A stretch of DNA of 17,038 nt. It comes from an uncultured cyanobacterium. GTDB taxonomy: Bacteria; Cyanobacteriota; Cyanobacteriia; Cyanobacteriales; Geitlerinemataceae. The stretch lies in assembly GCA_937121005.1 (NCBI GenBank), contig CAKZKB010000013.1, forward strand, positions 1 through 17,038, in the 5' to 3' direction. Positions 13,987-17,038 of the stretch are shown here, piece after piece (within the stretch, counting starts at the first letter, position 1; each line of letters begins with the position of its first letter). A program made the position numbers and the translations under genes. Under the pieces are notes generated by a model that was not told where the DNA came from, ran no database searches, and was given only the letters and a program-made list of their open reading frames with translations.

Positions 13987-15042
13987 TTAGCCTTTTCCCG
14001 GCGGTTCGCAGTAGGCTTGTAGAATGCGAATGCAATTGGCGATCGCCCCTAAATGAGCAATTTCGTAACCGTGCGTGTTCTGGGTAGGAAATCCCAAACA
14101 GGCTCCCCGTGCCGTATGTCCTAATTGTATCGCTAAAGAGGCATCGCTACCAAATCCTGCGATCGCAGCCCATTGAATTGGCACACCCGCCGCATTTGCT
14201 GCACGATGAATTTCGGCATTCAATCCCTCATCGTATATGCTATATTTATCTTGGGACAGAAGTACCGGATCGACGCTATCGGCGATGGGAAATTCGGGAG
14301 CAATGGGAGCAATTTCGAGGGCAATTAAGGCATCGAGGTGAGTGCGGTTGGTGAAATATAAGGCTCCGATCGCGCCGACTTCTTCTTTAGCCGAAGCCAC
14401 GAGATAGACATTGGCAAAAGGACGATCGATGCTTTCTGCCAAGGCTAGCAAAATGGCCACGGAGGCTTTATTATCTAGAGTGTAACTGGCAATGCGATCG
14501 CCCATGCGGAGCGGCGACTTGCGGTGTTTCCCGACAACGACGCGAGTTCCCGGACGAATTCCGGCGGCGGTTAATTCTTGATGCGTCAACCCTGTTTCTA
14601 CCCAGACCCGATCCCAGGTTAGGGGTGCGTCAATTTGCAGCATTTTTTGTTGCGACTCGTGGGAAACATGGCGGGATCCGAAGCTCAAAATACCGGGAAT
14701 TGTGCCGCGATCGCCTAACAGATCGACAACGCCTTCGCCATACACCCAAGGAAAGGATCCCCCTAAGTTGCGAATGCGAACTTTTCCATCGCGATCGATG
14801 GTTTTAACAATAGCTCCGATCTCGTCTTTGTGCCCGGTAATCGCGATCGATCGCGTATCATCTTGTCCGGGAATTTTGGCGATGACATTTCCGGCTTCGT
14901 CTTGCCAAGTTTCCAGTCCGAATTGAGGAAAGCGATCGAGCAAGACACGATCGATTTCTCCTTCCACACCGCTTGGGGAATGGCAGAAAACCAATTCGGA
15001 AATGGTCTCAAACAGGCGATCGTAATCGAGCAAATTTGTCAT
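13987..15042 (-). CDS. M42 family metallopeptidase (glutamyl/deblocking aminopeptidase type)
   Basis: 351 residues from the ATG at 15042. The two-metal site of M42 enzymes is visible: His-71 in ITGHKDEIG, Asp-190 in TLDNKAS, Glu-220/221 in SAKEEVGAIG, Glu-243 in ALEIAPIAPE and His-324 in QNTHGYE. These soluble, often twelve-subunit enzymes trim peptides from the N-terminus in the cytoplasm. A longer frame extends 20 codons upstream to 15102, but those codons translate the heptamer repeat tract (giving LLIVHCSLLIE), so the shorter start, MTNLLDYDRL, is preferred. It fits family N-termini, and the residues after it are the first conserved ones. There is no Shine-Dalgarno sequence. It is separated from the IMPase gene upstream by 296 bases filled mainly with repeats, so it probably has its own promoter. 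Confidence 0.9.
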   Translation of the reverse strand: MTNLLDYDRLFETISELVFCHSPSGVEGEIDRVLLDRFPQFGLETWQDEAGNVIAKIPGQDDTRSIAITGHKDEIGAIVKTIDRDGKVRIRNLGGSFPWVYGEGVVDLLGDRGTIPGILSFGSRHVSHESQQKMLQIDAPLTWDRVWVETGLTHQELTAAGIRPGTRVVVGKHRKSPLRMGDRIASYTLDNKASVAILLALAESIDRPFANVYLVASAKEEVGAIGALYFTNRTHLDALIALEIAPIAPEFPIADSVDPVLLSQDKYSIYDEGLNAEIHRAANAAGVPIQWAAIAGFGSDASLAIQLGHTARGACLGFPTQNTHGYEIAHLGAIANCIRILQAYCEPPGKG

Positions 15043-15044
15043 TT

Positions 15045-15076
15045 CAATGAGCAATGAACAATGAACAATGAGCAAT
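15045..15076. repeat. heptanucleotide tandem repeat (CAATGAR), about 4.5 copies
   Basis: CAATGAG, CAATGAA, CAATGAA, CAATGAG, CAAT in tandem. It ends two bases before the ATG of the M42 peptidase (on the minus strand ...TCATTG AA ATG). It matches the second tract at 16782-16841 in unit, orientation and distance to the start codon. Short tandemly repeated heptamers (STRR) are known from cyanobacteria. Confidence 0.9.
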
Positions 15077-15092
15077 ATATAGTATTTGTAGC

Positions 15093-15157
15093 GGCAAAGC
15101 ATTCACAAAAGTTAACGAACGATTCTACCGATAACTAAACAGGGTGAATGCTTCGCC
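15093..15157. repeat. inverted-repeat element with GCATTCAC/GTGAATGC arms
   Basis: GGCAAAGCATTCAC (15093-15106) and GTGAATGCTTCGCC (15144-15157) are 14-base inverted arms with one mismatch, around 37 bases of unrelated sequence. The right arm in the form GGGTGAATGCTTCGCCCG resembles a very common cyanobacterial intergenic repeat I recall. There is no coding capacity. It may be a non-autonomous mobile or hairpin element. AAGCATTCA is shared with the element at 9659. Confidence 0.75.
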
Positions 15158-15212
15158 CGCCTAGATGTATCAAATTGTAGCATCGATCGATCGGATTTTA
15201 GATCGTTTCGGC

Positions 15213-15244
15213 AACCACAGATGAATAGGATGTACGCAGATGAG
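15213..15244. repeat. CACAGATGAA-type intergenic repeat fragment
   Basis: ACCACAGATGAATAGGATG continuing into TACGCAGATGAG resembles the ACCACAGATGAACACAGATG-like intergenic strings I recall from many bacterial genomes. The two GCAGATGA/CACAGATGA units here are about 18 bases apart. It lies in the gap between the IMPase and M42 genes. Recognition is from memory only. Confidence 0.4.
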
Positions 15245-15338
15245 TCATCGGAAAAAATGCAACGCGATCGGAGGATAAATAAGATAGTTCGCTTGCAAGT
15301 TGAGATTCTAAACGATTTGCGATAGCCTAAATATCTCC

Positions 15339-16145
15339 CTAGCGATCGCGTTCCAACGCCTCTAGAAACGCCGTTTCTAATTTCGATCGCGCTGCGAGTA
15401 GTGTCGGGAACGACTGCGTGGTATAATCGACTCCAGATTGTAATGGAAATGGGGACTTTCCATCCAAGGGAATCCACGCCGCACCTGCTGCTTTAGCGAT
15501 CGCCCAAACACCCGCTATGTCCCAAACTTTTGGAGTTGCTTCGATGGCTCCCAAACCTACTCCGGCCGGAACGCTGAGCAAATTATAACTGGCGACACCC
15601 ATCATGCGTAACTTGCAGGGAAAGGGATGTTTGACCCAACGAATGCTACGGGAACAAAAACTAAAAAACTGATTGAAGTCGGGATCGTCATCTCGCGGTT
15701 TTAGGCGGCGATCGTTGCAAAATGCGCCTTCGGGGCCGGTCAGTCCCGAGTCTCCATACCAAAACCCTTTAAATGTTTGTTGAATGGGAGGAAAATCTAC
15801 ATAGCCAAAAACGGGCGTACCGCGATATAATAAGGCTAAAGAAATACCCCACAAGGGAATTCCTCGGGCAAAGTTGGTCGTTCCATCAACCGGATCGATA
15901 ACCCAAGTCCACTCGCGATCGCGGTAAGTTCGATCGCCTTCTTCGCTGAGAACGCCATGGTCGGAAAAATCCTCGGTAATGCGATCGCTGATGACGCGAT
16001 CGCTCCAAGTATCGGCTTGGGTGACTAAGGTTCCGTCGGCTTTTTGCGACGCACTCACCTGTCCGAAATCGACAAGCAGTCGATCGCCGACGAGATCGAC
16101 GGTATTTTCGGCAAAGTTAACAACGGTTTCCCAAAAATCTGTCAT
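15339..16145 (-). CDS. inositol monophosphatase family protein
   Basis: 268 residues, the standard length. The family's metal-binding residues are present: Glu-68 in GVLSEEGD, Asp-84 and Asp-87 in WVIDPVDGTTNF (motif A), and Asp-209 in KVWDIAGVWAIAKAAGA (motif B). These enzymes are magnesium-dependent, lithium-sensitive phosphatases that remove phosphate from inositol phosphate or similar small sugars and nucleotides (histidinol phosphate, PAP or fructose bisphosphate in relatives). Sequence alone does not give the substrate. Start at the ATG at 16145; there is no strong ribosome-binding site. It lies 52 bases downstream of the Uma2 gene on the same strand, which could put both in one transcript. 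Confidence 0.92.
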   Translation of the reverse strand: MTDFWETVVNFAENTVDLVGDRLLVDFGQVSASQKADGTLVTQADTWSDRVISDRITEDFSDHGVLSEEGDRTYRDREWTWVIDPVDGTTNFARGIPLWGISLALLYRGTPVFGYVDFPPIQQTFKGFWYGDSGLTGPEGAFCNDRRLKPRDDDPDFNQFFSFCSRSIRWVKHPFPCKLRMMGVASYNLLSVPAGVGLGAIEATPKVWDIAGVWAIAKAAGAAWIPLDGKSPFPLQSGVDYTTQSFPTLLAARSKLETAFLEALERDR

Positions 16146-16197
16146 TATGTCGAGGGAATGGCACTCTTTTTAGCATACAATATTTTTAACCGAATTT

Positions 16198-16779
16198 TTA
16201 ACCGCGATCGAGACTTTGGCGAAACTGTTTGACCGCTTGGGTTAGCGATCGCAACTGCACGCAAGTTTCGAGTACCGCCAAGTCCAAGTCGGGAAACAAG
16301 ACGCTGCGATCGCTTTGCGTGTAATCCCCATCTTGAAGAACGTAAACCGCAATTTTACTTCGCTTCCAGATCCAGACTTCTTTAACTCCAACTTGTCGAT
16401 ATTTTTTTAACTTGTCCGTACCGCCGCTACTAACAACAATCTCAACGCACAAGTCGGGATATTCTTTTTCTGTGGCGATCGCGTAAGACAGATCGGCTTC
16501 GTATTCAACAACCCCTCGAACAGATTGAGTGTAACTGCCGCTAGGAAAAACATCAATATCCAATCGCAAAAAATATTCCACTAGCAATGCTGCTAAAATA
16601 CATTTAATTGTTTCGTGTAACTTGGAAATTGTCACAATTTCTAGCGTTCCTTGACAATAAGACGCGCGAATACCGGGAATGTCGGCGAAGCTGTTGCGGA
16701 TCGCACAAAACTGTTCCCAGGTGATACCAGGTTTGACTAGGGTTTGTGCGGGTTGGTGTTCGGTTAAGGCGATCGTCAT
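16198..16779 (-). CDS. Uma2 family (DUF820) PD-(D/E)XK nuclease-like protein
   Basis: 193 residues from the ATG at 16779. Family marks are ITWEQFCAIR early, CQGTLEIVTISKLHE, VEYEADLSY around Glu-94/Asp-96, PDLCVEIV with Asp-109 and Glu-113, then KLKKYRQVGVKEVWIWK. These make the PD-(D/E)XK-like core of Uma2 proteins, which are greatly expanded in cyanobacteria; their cellular role is not known to me. A longer frame reaches 16887, but its extra 36 codons mostly translate the heptamer tract (as CSLLIAHCSLLIAHCSL), so MTIALTEHQPAQ is the better start. Residue spacing agrees with family members of about 190 residues. Catalytic residues look intact. Confidence 0.9.
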   Translation of the reverse strand: MTIALTEHQPAQTLVKPGITWEQFCAIRNSFADIPGIRASYCQGTLEIVTISKLHETIKCILAALLVEYFLRLDIDVFPSGSYTQSVRGVVEYEADLSYAIATEKEYPDLCVEIVVSSGGTDKLKKYRQVGVKEVWIWKRSKIAVYVLQDGDYTQSDRSVLFPDLDLAVLETCVQLRSLTQAVKQFRQSLDRG

Positions 16780-16781
16780 AT

Positions 16782-16841
16782 CAATGAACAATGAGCAATG
16801 AGCAATGAGCAATGAGCAATGAGCAATGAGCAACGAACAAT
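16782..16841. repeat. heptanucleotide tandem repeat (CAATGAR), 8.5 copies
   Basis: CAATGAA, six CAATGAG units, CAACGAA and CAAT in tandem. It ends two bases before the ATG of the Uma2 gene (minus strand ...TCATTG AT ATG). Same unit, orientation and start-codon spacing as the tract at 15045-15076, with more copies. Copy number is likely variable between strains. Confidence 0.9.
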
Positions 16842-16926
16842 ACCTATGGCTGAAGCCGGGGGCTTGTATCAGGATATTCTCGGCCATGGCTTATCCCAAC
16901 TGTTCTTTATCATTATATCCTAAAAC

Positions 16927-16983
16927 GTAAGGATTCAGGTATGCTAGGCTAAACGGGTTTCTGTGTACCACCTGAATGCTTAC
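16927..16983. repeat. dispersed repeat with inverted ends GTAAGSATTCAGGT...ACCTGAATGCTTAC, copy 2
   Basis: A 57-base element. Left arm 16927-16940 and right arm 16970-16983 are inverted over 14 bases with one mismatch. The first 28 bases match 9659-9686 with two differences. The middle contains AAACGGGTTTCT, part of the AGAAACCSGGTTTCT palindrome found at three other sites, so both repeats appear to belong to one composite element. It could fold into a long hairpin. No gene is visible between 16888 and the window end. Confidence 0.75.
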
Positions 16984-17038
16984 CTTTATTATTCCTAAAA
17001 CTTAGGTTTCGCTGTCGAGAAGGGCAACCAATATCCGT

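Noticed and set aside
15043..15102. Upstream start for the M42 peptidase
   Set aside because: The extra 20 codons translate heptamer repeats and share nothing with the family N-terminus.
15112..15477. 121-codon minus-strand frame starting MDSLGWKVPI
   Set aside because: It overlaps the IMPase 3' end out of frame and runs through repeat-filled intergenic DNA, with no family resemblance.
15045..16841. CRISPR array
   Set aside because: The heptamer tracts have no spacers and units are only 7 bases; no cas-like gene is seen.
16780..16887. Upstream start for the Uma2 protein
   Set aside because: Most of the 36 extra codons are heptamer repeat; length and alignment favour the ATG at 16779.

Overview
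The window looks like chromosomal DNA from a cyanobacterium, probably filamentous. The octamer GCGATCGC (HIP1) and its core CGATCG occur throughout. The proteins fit this: an Uma2 nuclease, MNT/HEPN pairs, a DUF4114 module, and an LptF/G permease. Several dispersed palindromes and heptanucleotide tracts look like repeats known from cyanobacterial intergenic DNA. The species cannot be named from sequence alone.

Left part (1 to about 8,600) is accessory DNA. It opens on the plus strand with the 3' end of a DUF1998-type (helicase-associated) protein, translationally coupled to a small phospholipase D-fold protein. This looks like the tail of an anti-phage locus of DISARM or Dpd type. Next, on the minus strand, is a broken third copy of an MNT antitoxin gene. 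Then comes a minus-strand pair: an ECF-like sigma factor followed by a 1,491-residue, very acidic mosaic protein. That protein carries a duplicated N/C-terminal helical motif, a DUF4114 module, three 38-39-residue tandem repeats and a C-terminal UPF0175 antitoxin-type domain. A 545-base gene-poor gap and a small secreted peptide gene precede two tandem MNT/HEPN (mntA/hepT-type) toxin-antitoxin cassettes offset by exactly 682 bp. The antitoxins are nearly identical at both ends while the toxins have diverged.

Right part (about 8,680 to the end) is ordinary chromosome: an oligopeptide-type ABC permease, an orphan beta-class DNA methyltransferase, an LptF/G permease, a GT-C-like multi-pass membrane protein, an M42 aminopeptidase, an inositol-monophosphatase-family enzyme and an Uma2 nuclease. 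These genes are mostly unlinked in function. Their gaps hold dispersed repeats: the 15-bp palindrome AGAAACCSGGTTTCT three times, a 28-bp GTAAGSATTCAGG element twice, a GCATTCAC inverted repeat, and two heptamer (CAATGAG) tracts that each end two bases from a start codon.

The most unusual content is the sigma factor/mosaic-protein pair, which lies between directly repeated MNT sequences, and the uneven divergence of the duplicated toxin-antitoxin cassettes.
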